Shown here: piece by piece, positions 1-8,268 of the stretch
Position numbering within the stretch: the stretch's first letter is position 1
Layout of the letters: each line of letters starts with the position of its first letter
NCBI GenBank assembly: GCA_009363175.1
Contig: CP045205.1
Location: 434,001-498,000, forward strand
Origin: Citrobacter telavivensis
GTDB taxonomy: Bacteria > Pseudomonadota > Gammaproteobacteria > Enterobacterales > Enterobacteriaceae
Direction: 5' to 3'
Length of the DNA: 64,000 bases
The notes under the pieces: generated by a model
What the model was told of the DNA's origin: nothing
Database searches by the model: none
The model's input: the letters and a program-made list of their open reading frames with translations, nothing else
Position numbers and translations under genes: made by a program

Positions 1-862
1 TCACTTCGTTGGCGCGGGTGCGTTCCGGGTTGGAATGCGCCACCACATAGTCCGGGAAGAGATAATATTTCAGGTACGTGTTCGGCATCGTTTGCGGATC
101 GAGCGCCTGCACATCTTTGGCTTTGGCAAACGTGTCATTCCAGCTTGCTTCGGTATGTACATCGTCAGAAGGCGGCACATAGCCATTTTTCGCCACATAT
201 TCACGTAATTTTGGCATCAGATCGTTTCCGTACAGATCTTCAATCGACGTCCACCAGCCAAAATGGTTCAGACCATAGTAACGAACACGCATCTGTTTAC
301 GATCTTTAAGCCCAACAATCTGCGCCATGCGCCCTTCAATCCCGATCGGCATATCGCAGATATTGAGAATTTTGGCATTCGGTCGCAAGCGACGGGTCGC
401 TTCCGCCACAATCGCTGCCGGGTTGGAGTAGTTCAGCATCCAGGCATTGGGCGAGTATTTTTCCATATAGTCCACCAGTTCCAGCACGCCGCCGATTGAA
501 CGCATGCCATAGGCGATCCCTCCAGGCCCACACGTTTCCTGACCCAATACGCCATGACGCAACGGGATTTTTTCGTCTTTTTCGCGCATCGGGTATTTCC
601 CTACGCGAATGTGCGCCATCACGAAATCCACATCGGTAAAGGCGGCTTCGGGATCGGTGGTGTAACTAAACGCAATCTCCGGTGCCTGCTCTTTGAGAAT
701 GATTTTGCACGCCTCGGCAATGACCTCCTGACGCACCCCGTCATTGTCATAGAATTTCAGCGAACGCAGGGGAAACCTGTCCTGATTTGCCAGCAACATC
801 AGTACGATACCTGGCGTAAACGTACTCCCGCCGCCCGCGATTACCACCGAGAATTTTTTCAT
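1..862 (-). CDS. glvA: 6-phospho-alpha-glucosidase, GH4 family (3' end outside window)
   Basis: This enzyme should hydrolyse alpha-glucoside 6-phosphates, such as maltose 6-phosphate, delivered by the PTS permease GlvC. The first 287 residues are present; the family is about 440 residues long, so the C-terminus lies beyond base 1. The N-terminus has the Rossmann NAD-binding motif GGGST at residues 10-14. NICDMP at 167-172 and GLNHFGW at 197-203 carry the Cys (169) and His (200) that bind the metal in GH4 enzymes. The ATG at 862-860 overlaps the glvC stop as ATGA, which suggests translational coupling in a glvC-glvA operon. In K-12 the glv locus is commonly described as cryptic; what is visible here is open. 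Confidence 0.93.
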   Translation of the reverse strand, partial: MKKFSVVIAGGGSTFTPGIVLMLLANQDRFPLRSLKFYDNDGVRQEVIAEACKIILKEQAPEIAFSYTTDPEAAFTDVDFVMAHIRVGKYPMREKDEKIPLRHGVLGQETCGPGGIAYGMRSIGGVLELVDYMEKYSPNAWMLNYSNPAAIVAEATRRLRPNAKILNICDMPIGIEGRMAQIVGLKDRKQMRVRYYGLNHFGWWTSIEDLYGNDLMPKLREYVAKNGYVPPSDDVHTEASWNDTFAKAKDVQALDPQTMPNTYLKYYLFPDYVVAHSNPERTRANEV

Positions 863-2481
863 GATACTGCCTCCGTCATGGGGATATGTTCGTTTGATAA
901 AGAAGATTTCATTAGCGTTTCGAGCTGGTCACGAACCTGAGGAACATGCAGGCCGACAATCACCTGAATACCGTTACCGCGACGCACAACACCGTGTGCG
1001 CCGAGCGCTTTGAAGACGTCATCACTTTGAGTTTTTGCCATGTCAATCAGTGCGATACGTAACCGGGTGGCACAGTTGTTAATACTTTCAATGTTGGCTG
1101 CGCCACCGAGCGCCTGTAGCAAACCGGCAGCCTGACCCAATGGGTTATCAGAAGCGGCCGCGGCGCTGGTTTTACCGCGCGCGGCCTGGTAATCCGCTTT
1201 GCTGTAGAGTTTGATCTCGCTCTCTTCACGACCCGGTGTTTTCAGGTTGAAACGCAGGATCAGCGCACGAAAGATGACGAAGTAGAGGGCCGTAAAACAG
1301 ATGCCAACGGCAATCTGGATAAACATCATTGACGCATGGTTATGGAACATCGGTATCCAGTTCTGTGGCAGGAACTGATCCAACAGACCACCACCAAAGT
1401 TGCCCACCACGCCGCACATGTACATGACTGTCGCCATCGAGGCTGCCAGCACCGCGTGCACGGCAAAAAGTAACGGCGAGATAAACAGGAAGGTAAATTC
1501 CAGTGGTTCGGTAATCCCCACCAGCATGGCTGTTAGCGTCGCAGGGATAAGTAAACCGGCCACTTTTACACGGTTTTCTGGGGTGGCGGTAAAGTAGAGC
1601 GCCAGCGCAATCCCTACTGAACCAAAGACTTTAGAATTACCGTGTAGCGCAAAGCCACCTTCCGGGAACAGGGTTTTCAGCGGTTCAGTACTCTGACTGA
1701 ATTCCTGCAAATGCTGAGCCCAGTAGACCTGAATGCCACTTTCCACCACTGCCGGACCAAAAATGAACGGACCATAGACAAAGTGGTGTAAACCAGTTGG
1801 GATAAGGATGCGTTCGAGGAAAATATAGACCCATACACCAAGGGCTCCGGCAGAACGTAAAAACGCCTGCAGTGATTCGATGCCCATTTGTACTTTTGGC
1901 CACCCCAGTAGAGTTAGCCAGGCGCAGGGAATCATCACCAGAAAAGCAATGATGACGACAAATGAGGTTCCCTGGAAAATCCCCAGAAATACAGGCAGTG
2001 GTTTATCAAAAAAACGGTTATGGAGCGCGGTGACAATACCTGAAATGGCAATGGCGCCAATAATGCTGGTATCAAGCGTTTTAATCCCGGCCATCATGGT
2101 CAAACCGCTACCCGCTGTCGGGTCTACACTAAAATCGACACCAAAAAAATGGCCCCAGGTCATCCCCATCGCATTGATAAAGTAATTCCATGTCAGGAAG
2201 CTGACCAGTACTGCGAGGCAGGCACGTCCCTGGGCCTGTTTTGCCAGACCAATAGGCAAACCGACGGCGAAAATCAACGGCATATTGCGGAACACCGCCC
2301 ATCCGCCTTCTTCAATAATGGTGACGATTTGTGCAAAAAGACTGTTGGGATCGGTGAGCGCTTCCCCCACAAAAAGTGGGTTACGGAGCATGATTGCAAT
2401 ACCCACCACAATACCGGCAAAAGGAAAGAGCAGTACCGGGGTGAACATCGCGCCACCAAAACGTTGTATTTGACTGAGCAT
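859..2481 (-). CDS. glvC: PTS alpha-glucoside-specific EIICB permease
   Basis: This inner-membrane phosphotransferase permease imports and phosphorylates alpha-glucosides such as maltose, feeding GlvA. It has 540 residues: a hydrophobic EIIC domain over roughly residues 1-430, then a linker and an EIIB domain at about 460-540. The EIIB phosphorylation cysteine is Cys470 in NNCATRLRI. I chose the ATG at 2481 because GAGGAT sits 7 bases upstream, and the protein then begins MLSQIQRF as in E. coli; an in-frame GTG lies 6 bases upstream. K-12 annotations split this protein into broken pieces, whereas here EIIC and EIIB are fused and intact. It is divergent from yidP across a palindromic operator candidate. 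Confidence 0.95.
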   Translation of the reverse strand: MLSQIQRFGGAMFTPVLLFPFAGIVVGIAIMLRNPLFVGEALTDPNSLFAQIVTIIEEGGWAVFRNMPLIFAVGLPIGLAKQAQGRACLAVLVSFLTWNYFINAMGMTWGHFFGVDFSVDPTAGSGLTMMAGIKTLDTSIIGAIAISGIVTALHNRFFDKPLPVFLGIFQGTSFVVIIAFLVMIPCAWLTLLGWPKVQMGIESLQAFLRSAGALGVWVYIFLERILIPTGLHHFVYGPFIFGPAVVESGIQVYWAQHLQEFSQSTEPLKTLFPEGGFALHGNSKVFGSVGIALALYFTATPENRVKVAGLLIPATLTAMLVGITEPLEFTFLFISPLLFAVHAVLAASMATVMYMCGVVGNFGGGLLDQFLPQNWIPMFHNHASMMFIQIAVGICFTALYFVIFRALILRFNLKTPGREESEIKLYSKADYQAARGKTSAAAASDNPLGQAAGLLQALGGAANIESINNCATRLRIALIDMAKTQSDDVFKALGAHGVVRRGNGIQVIVGLHVPQVRDQLETLMKSSLSNEHIPMTEAVS

Positions 2482-2626
2482 TTTCACATCCTCATATAAC
2501 AGCCAGTAGGGAGAGGCCTTTTTTGTAGTGATTGCTGGCCTGACACGAGAATAGAAAGTTGCGATCCTCAGGACATGACATGCCGCGACGATTCGTGATC
2601 GCTTTCATGGTTTTAATTTCATCAAT

Positions 2627-2658
2627 GAGGTCTACTTTTTAAATAAAAATTAGACATC
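2627..2658. promoter_or_regulatory. Candidate YidP operator between glvC and yidP
   Basis: Two 14-base arms (2627-2640 and 2645-2658) form an inverted repeat around AAAT with 12 of 14 positions matching; the outer parts read GGTCTA and TAGACA. HutC/TreR-type GntR regulators typically bind GTNTAGAC-like dyads, and a GntR gene starts 46 bases away. The rest of the 222-base gap (2482-2703) shows no gene. Binding by YidP is inference. Confidence 0.6.
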
Positions 2659-2703
2659 TGAACGTTTTGACTACGGTGTTTAAAGGGAAAAAGAGGTCTG
2701 GTG

Positions 2704-3420
2704 GTGATCTATAAATCGATAGCAGAACGACTACGAATTCGCTTAAATTCTTCTGATTACAACATCGGAAGTCCGTTGCCGGGTGAAAAAAAGCTCGCCG
2801 TCGAGTTTGCGGTCTCGCGAATGACGATCCGTAAAGCGATTGACGTGCTGGTGGAGTGGGGTTTAGTCGTGCGCCGTCACGGTAGCGGAACCTACGTGGC
2901 GCGCAAAGATGTCCATCATGAAACCTCCAACCTGACCGGGCTGGCGGAAGTACTGAAGCGACAGGGGAAAGAGGTGACCAGTCAGGTGCTGGTTTTCGAA
3001 GTCATGCCTGCGCCACCGGCGATTGCCAGCCAGCTACGCATTCAGATAAACGAACGCATCTATTTTTCACGCCGCGTACGCTATGTTGAGGGTAAGCCCT
3101 TAATGCTGGAAGACAGTTATATGCCGGTAAAACTCTTTCGCAATCTTTCGCTTGCCCATCTTGAGGGATCAAAATTCGATTACATTGAGAAAGAGTGTGG
3201 GATCACGATCAGCGGTAATTATGAAAGTCTGTCACCTGTACTTGCGGATAAACAGCTTTCAACCCAAATGAATGTGCCGGAGCAGACACCGCTGTTACGG
3301 ATTACGTCACTGTCATACAGCGATAGCGGAGAGTTTTTGAATTATTCGGTGATGTTCAGAAACGCCAGCGAGTATCAGGTGGACTACCATTTACGGCGCG
3401 TCCACCCGGACTCAGCCTGA
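2704..3420 (+). CDS. yidP: GntR/HutC-family transcriptional regulator
   Basis: This is a probable local repressor of the divergent glv operon. It has 238 residues. The N-terminal winged helix-turn-helix is at about 8-70 (PGEKKLAVEFAVSRMTIRKA), followed by a UTRA effector-binding domain at about 85-230, as in TreR and HutC. The start is a GTG at 2704, seven bases after AGAGG; a tandem GTG at 2701 is too close to that site. UTRA regulators commonly sense phosphorylated sugars, so an alpha-glucoside phosphate is a reasonable effector, but that is inferred. It converges on yidE with only 2 bases between the stops. Confidence 0.88.
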   Translation: MIYKSIAERLRIRLNSSDYNIGSPLPGEKKLAVEFAVSRMTIRKAIDVLVEWGLVVRRHGSGTYVARKDVHHETSNLTGLAEVLKRQGKEVTSQVLVFEVMPAPPAIASQLRIQINERIYFSRRVRYVEGKPLMLEDSYMPVKLFRNLSLAHLEGSKFDYIEKECGITISGNYESLSPVLADKQLSTQMNVPEQTPLLRITSLSYSDSGEFLNYSVMFRNASEYQVDYHLRRVHPDSA

Positions 3421-3422
3421 GA

Positions 3423-5084
3423 TTAGCCCATTCCCCAGAAAATCACCGCCAGCAACTGCGGGGTGATAATGCGCAGGAACATCACCAACGGATACACCGT
3501 CGCATACGACAGCGCCGCCGCGCCGCTGGTGGCATGCAGGTTATTAGCAAATGCCAGCGCCGGCGGATCGGTCATCGAACCGGCCAACATCCCGCACAGC
3601 GTCAGGTAATTCATTTTGGCGAAAATACGAGCCAGTAAACCTACGGTGATAAGCGGTATAGCAGTAATAAAAATACCGTAGCCCACCCAGCTCAGACCAT
3701 CCCCCCGGGTCAGCGTATCGATAAAGTCACCACCCGATTTCAGTCCCACCACGGCAAGGAACAGCACAATTCCCAGTTCACGTAACGCCAGGTTCGCGCT
3801 CGGCGGCATAAACCAGTACAGCTTACCAATGCTACCAATACGCCCCAGAATCAATGCCATAATCAGCGGCCCGCCCGCCAGGCCCAGCTTTAACGCCACC
3901 GGGAAGCCGGGAACAAAGAGCGGAATGGATCCAAGCAACACCCCCAGACCGATACCGATAAACACTGGCAGCATCTGCACCTGCTGCAGTTTTTGCTGGG
4001 CGTTACCCACAACATTGGCAACCGCATCAATCGAGGTCGGTCGTCCCACCAGATTGAGGATGTCACCAAACTGCAGACTGGCATCGCTACTGGCTACCAG
4101 TTCAACGCCCGCACGGTTCAGTCGAGAAATCACCACGTCGTAACGCTCTTTAAAGTGCAAATCGCGGATACGTTTGCCGAGCACTTTTTCGTTGGTGACC
4201 ACGACGCGTTCGACGCGCAAATCGGTTCCCCGGGTCGACAGTGACGTATCCACCTCCTGACCAATCACCAGTTGCGCGTTGTGCAGATCGCCCGGTTGCC
4301 CCACCAGGTGCAAAAGGTCGCCCATCTGGATCACGGTTCCCGGCGACGGCACCATCAGCGTCTCTTCACGCTTCAGTCGTGAACAGATAATTTTATCGCT
4401 GTTGAGGATAGGCACATCCTGAATCGCCATATTGTTCAGGTTGGGGTTCTCAACGCGGATATTGATAGTCTGAATCAACGAATGCCCGTTAGTGAGCGTC
4501 GATTCATGCTCCCGCGCTTCTGCTTCCACATTCACACGAAATATCATTCGCATCAGCCACATGGTCAGCAAAATACCGCAAATCCCAAATGGATACGCCA
4601 TCGCGTAGCTCATCCCCATCTGGTCAACCAGTTCCATTGGTGTGCCCAGATCGCGCAGGATTTGTTGTCCGGCACCCAGTGCCGGGGTATTGGTGACCGC
4701 ACCGGAGAAAATCCCCAGCACCACCGGCAGCGGAATGGCGAAAACTTTATGCAGGATTGCGGTGACCAGCCCACCCATGATGACGATCAGAATCGCAAAC
4801 AGGTTGAGACGCAGACCAGAAACCCGCAGCGAGGCAAAGAACCCCGGTCCAACCTGAATCCCAATGGTGTAAACAAAAAGAATCAGGCCAAATTCCTGGA
4901 TGAAGTGCAGCATATCACCGCTCAGCGTCACCCCAGCCTGATCAACGAAGTGGCCGACGATGATACCGCCGAATAACACGCCGCCGATGCCAAAGCCGAC
5001 ACCCCGCACCTTGATATTGCCGATCCATAATCCGACAACCGCCACCAACGCCAGAACGCTGACCGTCAATGCTATATCACTCAT
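3423..5084 (-). CDS. yidE: Putative AspT/YidE-family transporter with two RCK_C domains
   Basis: This inner-membrane protein is of unproven substrate. It has 553 residues, matching E. coli YidE when started at the ATG at 5084 (MSDIALTV); an upstream in-frame Met adds eight residues absent from the homologue. The layout is typical of the AspT/YidE/YbjL family: an N-terminal hydrophobic half (about 1-160), a central soluble part (about 190-370) with two TrkA-C-type segments ending in LHLVGQP and LNLVGRP, and a C-terminal hydrophobic half. Relatives exchange aspartate and alanine, but that activity cannot be assigned here. It is monocistronic and convergent with yidP. Confidence 0.88.
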   Translation of the reverse strand: MSDIALTVSVLALVAVVGLWIGNIKVRGVGFGIGGVLFGGIIVGHFVDQAGVTLSGDMLHFIQEFGLILFVYTIGIQVGPGFFASLRVSGLRLNLFAILIVIMGGLVTAILHKVFAIPLPVVLGIFSGAVTNTPALGAGQQILRDLGTPMELVDQMGMSYAMAYPFGICGILLTMWLMRMIFRVNVEAEAREHESTLTNGHSLIQTINIRVENPNLNNMAIQDVPILNSDKIICSRLKREETLMVPSPGTVIQMGDLLHLVGQPGDLHNAQLVIGQEVDTSLSTRGTDLRVERVVVTNEKVLGKRIRDLHFKERYDVVISRLNRAGVELVASSDASLQFGDILNLVGRPTSIDAVANVVGNAQQKLQQVQMLPVFIGIGLGVLLGSIPLFVPGFPVALKLGLAGGPLIMALILGRIGSIGKLYWFMPPSANLALRELGIVLFLAVVGLKSGGDFIDTLTRGDGLSWVGYGIFITAIPLITVGLLARIFAKMNYLTLCGMLAGSMTDPPALAFANNLHATSGAAALSYATVYPLVMFLRIITPQLLAVIFWGMG

Positions 5085-5302
5085 TTTTTTGTTCCCTGTG
5101 AATAACATTTCTATTTAAGTGGATTATGACTGAACCGTTCAGGCATATATGCAGGCTGGCGCACATTCTGATGCTGAAACGACGCTAAAGCGCCCTTCTG
5201 ATGGGCGTTCCCCCCCCTTTTTCCTCATCAAAACCTGAAGTTGCTGAATGCTTTCTTCAGGCAATGGCATCACTACCCGAATCCGATGTTGTCTTCGCGC
5301 AC
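5085..5302. other. Intergenic region upstream of yidE
   Basis: This gap holds the presumed yidE promoter on the minus strand. A short hairpin CGCCC/GGGCG sits at 5191-5207, followed by a run of eight C and five T. No open frame here looks real. Confidence 0.4.
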
Positions 5303-5330
5303 AAAAAAGCCCCGTCATTTCTGGCGGGGC
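5303..5330 (-). terminator. Rho-independent terminator of ibpAB
   Basis: On the minus strand GCCCCG and CGGGGC pair around a 10-base loop and are followed by six T. It lies 18 bases past the ibpB stop. Confidence 0.85.
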
Positions 5331-5347
5331 AAAGGCAAGGAGCTAAA

Positions 5348-5776
5348 TTAGCTATTTAATGCGGGGCGTTCGCTGATAGCGATACGTTGCGGTGCAACGG
5401 TTTCCGGGACATTACGGGTTAAATCGATATGCAACAACCCGTTGGTAAATGTCGCGCCGGAAACCTCCATGTTTTCAGCCAGGGTAAAGCTCAGGCTGAA
5501 CGACTGGGTGACCAGTCCCTGATGCAACCATTTGGTCTCTTTTTCAGGCTGCTGCGGCGTGCCCTTAACGGTCAGGCGGGTGCCTTCCAACTGAATATCC
5601 AGGTCTTCCTGACGGAAACCAGCCAGCGCAAGCGTAATGCGATAGTGATTATCGTCACTTTTTTCAATGTTATAGGGTGGGAAGCTCTGGCTTTCACCGG
5701 TGTTTTGTAACGCGTTGGCCAGTTTGTCAAAACCGATCCATTGACGCAGCAGTGGGGATAAATCGTAGTTACGCAT
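5348..5776 (-). CDS. ibpB: Small heat-shock chaperone IbpB
   Basis: This cytoplasmic Hsp20 holdase works with IbpA to keep aggregated proteins accessible to ClpB and DnaK. At 142 residues it equals the E. coli length. The alpha-crystallin domain spans about residues 35-125 (PPYNIEKSDDNHYRITLALAGF to NGLLHIDL). The C-terminal tail has the IxI-type oligomerisation motif IAI in QRIAIS. It is the second gene of ibpAB, 110 bases after ibpA. Its ribosome site AAGGAG lies in a small hairpin, so it probably has its own temperature control. Confidence 0.97.
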   Translation of the reverse strand: MRNYDLSPLLRQWIGFDKLANALQNTGESQSFPPYNIEKSDDNHYRITLALAGFRQEDLDIQLEGTRLTVKGTPQQPEKETKWLHQGLVTQSFSLSFTLAENMEVSGATFTNGLLHIDLTRNVPETVAPQRIAISERPALNS

Positions 5777-5797
5777 AATTATAATCTCCTTCTAAGA
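5777..5797 (-). promoter_or_regulatory. Hairpin over the ibpB ribosome-binding site
   Basis: In the minus-strand RNA, CUUCU pairs with AGAAG across UAG just before the start, covering the AAGGAG site. This is the expected form of a ROSE-like thermosensor in the ibpB leader. The structure is read by eye. Confidence 0.5.
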
Positions 5798-5886
5798 AGC
5801 GAGTGATATCTGCAAATCCGTAGATTCGCATCGGCTCCCTGTCGGCAAGCCTGGGATAACAGGCCGCGCAGCGCGGCCCGACAGAA

Positions 5887-6300
5887 TTAATTGATTTCGA
5901 TACGGCGCGGTTTGTTCGCTTCCGGAATTACGCGCTCGAGATCGATGTACAGCAGACCATTGACCAGATTCGCGCCGCGAACATGGATGTTCTCAGCTAA
6001 CTGGAACTTACGCTCAAAGTTGCGTTCCGCGATGCCCTGGTAAAGGTAAGTCCGTTCTTTTTGCTCGTCCGCATGCGCGCCTTTCACCACCAGCAGGTTG
6101 TCCTGTGCGGTAATTTCCAGCTCACTTTCTGCGAAACCGGCAACGGCAATGGCAATGCGGTAATGATTTTCGTCTACCAGCTCAACGTTATACGGAGGGT
6201 AGCCGCCATTACTCTGGCTCTGGTTGTTTTCCAGCAGGTTAAACAGGCGGTCGAAACCAATAGCAGAACGGTACAGCGGGGATAAATCAAAGTTACGCAT
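5887..6300 (-). CDS. ibpA: Small heat-shock chaperone IbpA
   Basis: This Hsp20-family holdase binds unfolding proteins in inclusion bodies. It has 137 residues. The alpha-crystallin core is at about 35-125 (YPPYNVELVDENHYRIAIAVAGF to NGLLYIDLERVIPE), with IEI near the C-terminus as the oligomerisation motif. I chose ATG 6300 (MRNFDLSPLY), nine bases from AGGAG. A TTG two codons upstream is in frame but is not used in the homologue. It leads the ibpAB operon behind a sigma-32 promoter and an RNA thermometer leader. Confidence 0.97.
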   Translation of the reverse strand: MRNFDLSPLYRSAIGFDRLFNLLENNQSQSNGGYPPYNVELVDENHYRIAIAVAGFAESELEITAQDNLLVVKGAHADEQKERTYLYQGIAERNFERKFQLAENIHVRGANLVNGLLYIDLERVIPEANKPRRIEIN

Positions 6301-6400
6301 AATCAATAGCTCCTGAAATCAGCGAGAATGTCATTGACCTTCCATCATGGACAGGCCGGGTAGTCAGAACACCCATCAGGCGTGTTCTTCATTTGTCTAC
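6301..6400 (-). ncRNA. ROSE-type RNA thermometer in the ibpA leader
   Basis: The roughly 100-base leader between the sigma-32 promoter and the ATG holds a GAACAC/GTGTTC hairpin (about 6367-6387). Close to the start, UUCUCGCUGAU can pair with the AGGAGCU ribosome site, as in the characterised E. coli ibpA ROSE element. Opening at high temperature would allow translation. The motif is visible; the folding is not calculated. Confidence 0.75.
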
Positions 6401-6406
6401 ACCATC

Positions 6407-6435
6407 AAAATGGGTCTGATTGCGAACTTTTCAAG
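6407..6435 (-). promoter_or_regulatory. Sigma-32 heat-shock promoter of ibpAB
   Basis: On the minus strand a -35 CTTGAAA (6435-6429) and a -10 CCCATTTT (6414-6407) are separated by 14 bases, matching the RpoH consensus closely. The spacing puts the start of transcription near 6400. The rest of the gap up to yidQ shows no gene. Confidence 0.85.
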
Positions 6436-6609
6436 CATCCCTGGCGGACTTTTTTTGCAGTTTGCTGTCTATTGCATAGACTGGGTGGGAGAGCACTAAA
6501 GGTTAAAGTGCGATAGCCGCCACAGTGCGACGTGATGAGGATGTTATTTCTGGCAAGGGATCGCTATAACTCATCAGGCAAACACCGATGATCAACAGAT
6601 GAATAAATC

Positions 6610-6942
6610 ATGATAAGAAATGTGTTGTTAACGCTGATGATGTGCAGTGGGATGGTTTTACTGAGTGGTTGCTCCAGCGTAATGTCACATACCGGTGGTA
6701 AAGAGGGAACTTATCCTGGCACCCGCGCCAGCGCCGCTATGATAGGGGATGACGATACCAATTGGGGTACTAAATCGCTGGCCATACTGGACATGCCCTT
6801 TACTGCAGTAATGGACACACTCCTGTTGCCGTGGGATCTGTTCCGTAAAGATAATTCGGTCAGATCGCGTGTCGAAAGAAGCGAGGAGAGAACACAGATA
6901 ACCAACTCCGTAATCCCTCCTGCGAAAATGCCCGCCCCCTGA
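6610..6942 (+). CDS. yidQ: YidQ outer-membrane-type lipoprotein (DUF1375)
   Basis: This small predicted lipoprotein has 110 residues and no known function. A signal peptide covers residues 1-20 and ends in the lipobox LSGC, with Cys21 as the lipidated residue. Ser after the Cys, with no Asp at +2, predicts outer-membrane sorting by the Lol rule. The mature part includes GTYPGTRASAAMI and LDMPFTAVMDTLLLPWD, typical of the YceK/YidQ family. It stands alone on the plus strand; its stop directly abuts the yidR stop. Confidence 0.9.
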   Translation: MIRNVLLTLMMCSGMVLLSGCSSVMSHTGGKEGTYPGTRASAAMIGDDDTNWGTKSLAILDMPFTAVMDTLLLPWDLFRKDNSVRSRVERSEERTQITNSVIPPAKMPAP

Positions 6943-8169
6943 TTACCGCCCGGTTTCTGTCATCCACAACTGACGGAAACCGTCTACCTCTTCCATCCAC
7001 GCGACAAATCGACCATCAGGCGAGAAAACCACGGCATCCGCTGAGGGCGGGGTACCGTGGTTCTGCGTTGAAAACGTAATGTCTCCAGTGTGCGCATCGC
7101 AGCAGGCAATGCGATTATCCAGCACAAATCCCAGCCATTTCCCTGTCGGATGCCAGTTGAACGCGGACTGAATACCCGTAGCGTGATGGGTCAACTGGCG
7201 GGGTTCACCGCCCTGAGTCGAAATCAACCACAGTTGCACAATACCCACGTCATCGCGCATCAGAAACGCAATCTCCGTCGCCTGCGGATTACAGCGCACC
7301 CAGTGGCGCGGGACAGTCGTCAGCCCGGGGAAGCGGCGTGCATGGGTAAACGTCAGTCGACGCTGGACAACCCCGCGCGGCGGAGAGGGCAGGGTTGCGT
7401 CGGTGCCTTCCAGGGGAGTCACTCCGGGCGTTTTCCAGCCCGCCTCATCCTGCGGGAGTTCTACCAGAAACAGTTCAGGCACTTTCTCGCCGTTTTCAGA
7501 CAGCGTGTCGCCGATAAACGCCAGCGCATGATTCCCCACCCAGCCCTCTTCATAGGCGCGAGAGATCTCATCGCTGCCAGGCGTGGGTTCGGGCGTCGTC
7601 TGGCTGACCAGCACGCACCAGTGACTGCCGCTGTACTCTCTTGGGTGCTGCGCCGATACCGTTACCGGTCCATAAGGCACTGCGACGCCAACGTTACGTA
7701 AATCCAGCGCCAGATCGCGTTCATGCATCACATGGTCGTTGTAGGTAAAGCTGACGAACTCGCCATTCGGGCTGAAAACGTGAACATGACTGCCGCCGCG
7801 CAGTGCACCCGGCGTGTAGGGCGAAGTGATATCCATCGCGTCCAGATTTGTCACTTCTCCCTGTTCGGCAATCACGCCGCGACGATGATGAAAGTCGTAT
7901 TGCCACGTCGCGTCCGGGTTTTCAGGCCCATGAATAAATACATATTTCTCGGTCTGCGGATGCACGGTTACCACGCCGACGTGCGCCCCCAGCGTCGCGC
8001 GATAAATCACCTCCAGCTCACCGGTATGAACATTCACCCGTTCAATGGTTTCGCCGGTGAAAGAAGCCCCTGACGGACGGACGTCAAAAACCAGCCAGTG
8101 GCTGTCCGGCGTCCAGGTCCGGGTATTGGTAAGCTGATGATTACGCGGCGTAAAGGTGATTTGCTTCAT
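6943..8169 (-). CDS. yidR: TolB-like beta-propeller protein YidR
   Basis: This uncharacterised protein has 408 residues, close to the E. coli homologue (about 415). It contains repeated beta-propeller blades with the PD40/WD40-like signature, for example WTPDSHWLVFDVRP, FSPNGEFVSFTYN, WHPTGKWLGFVLD and FSPDGRFVAWMEE. No signal peptide is apparent. YidR-like proteins resemble TolB and oligogalacturonide-lyase propellers, but no enzymatic role can be supported here. It is divergent from cbrA by about 100 bases. Confidence 0.85.
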   Translation of the reverse strand: MKQITFTPRNHQLTNTRTWTPDSHWLVFDVRPSGASFTGETIERVNVHTGELEVIYRATLGAHVGVVTVHPQTEKYVFIHGPENPDATWQYDFHHRRGVIAEQGEVTNLDAMDITSPYTPGALRGGSHVHVFSPNGEFVSFTYNDHVMHERDLALDLRNVGVAVPYGPVTVSAQHPREYSGSHWCVLVSQTTPEPTPGSDEISRAYEEGWVGNHALAFIGDTLSENGEKVPELFLVELPQDEAGWKTPGVTPLEGTDATLPSPPRGVVQRRLTFTHARRFPGLTTVPRHWVRCNPQATEIAFLMRDDVGIVQLWLISTQGGEPRQLTHHATGIQSAFNWHPTGKWLGFVLDNRIACCDAHTGDITFSTQNHGTPPSADAVVFSPDGRFVAWMEEVDGFRQLWMTETGR

Positions 8170-8206
8170 GAGATGCTCGGGTCGAGAACAATTTCATCAA
8201 TCATAC

Positions 8207-8222
8207 TTCACAAGGACTTCAC
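8207..8222 (+). promoter_or_regulatory. CreB-binding tag upstream of cbrA
   Basis: An exact TTCAC-N6-TTCAC direct repeat (TTCACAAGGACTTCAC) lies 47 bases before cbrA. TTCACNNNNNNTTCAC is the known cre tag of the CreBC regulon, of which cbrA is a member in E. coli. Confidence 0.85.
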
Positions 8223-8268
8223 TTTCAGGCTTTAGCGTAGTGCCATCTTCATTTTTGCGGACAAAGAG

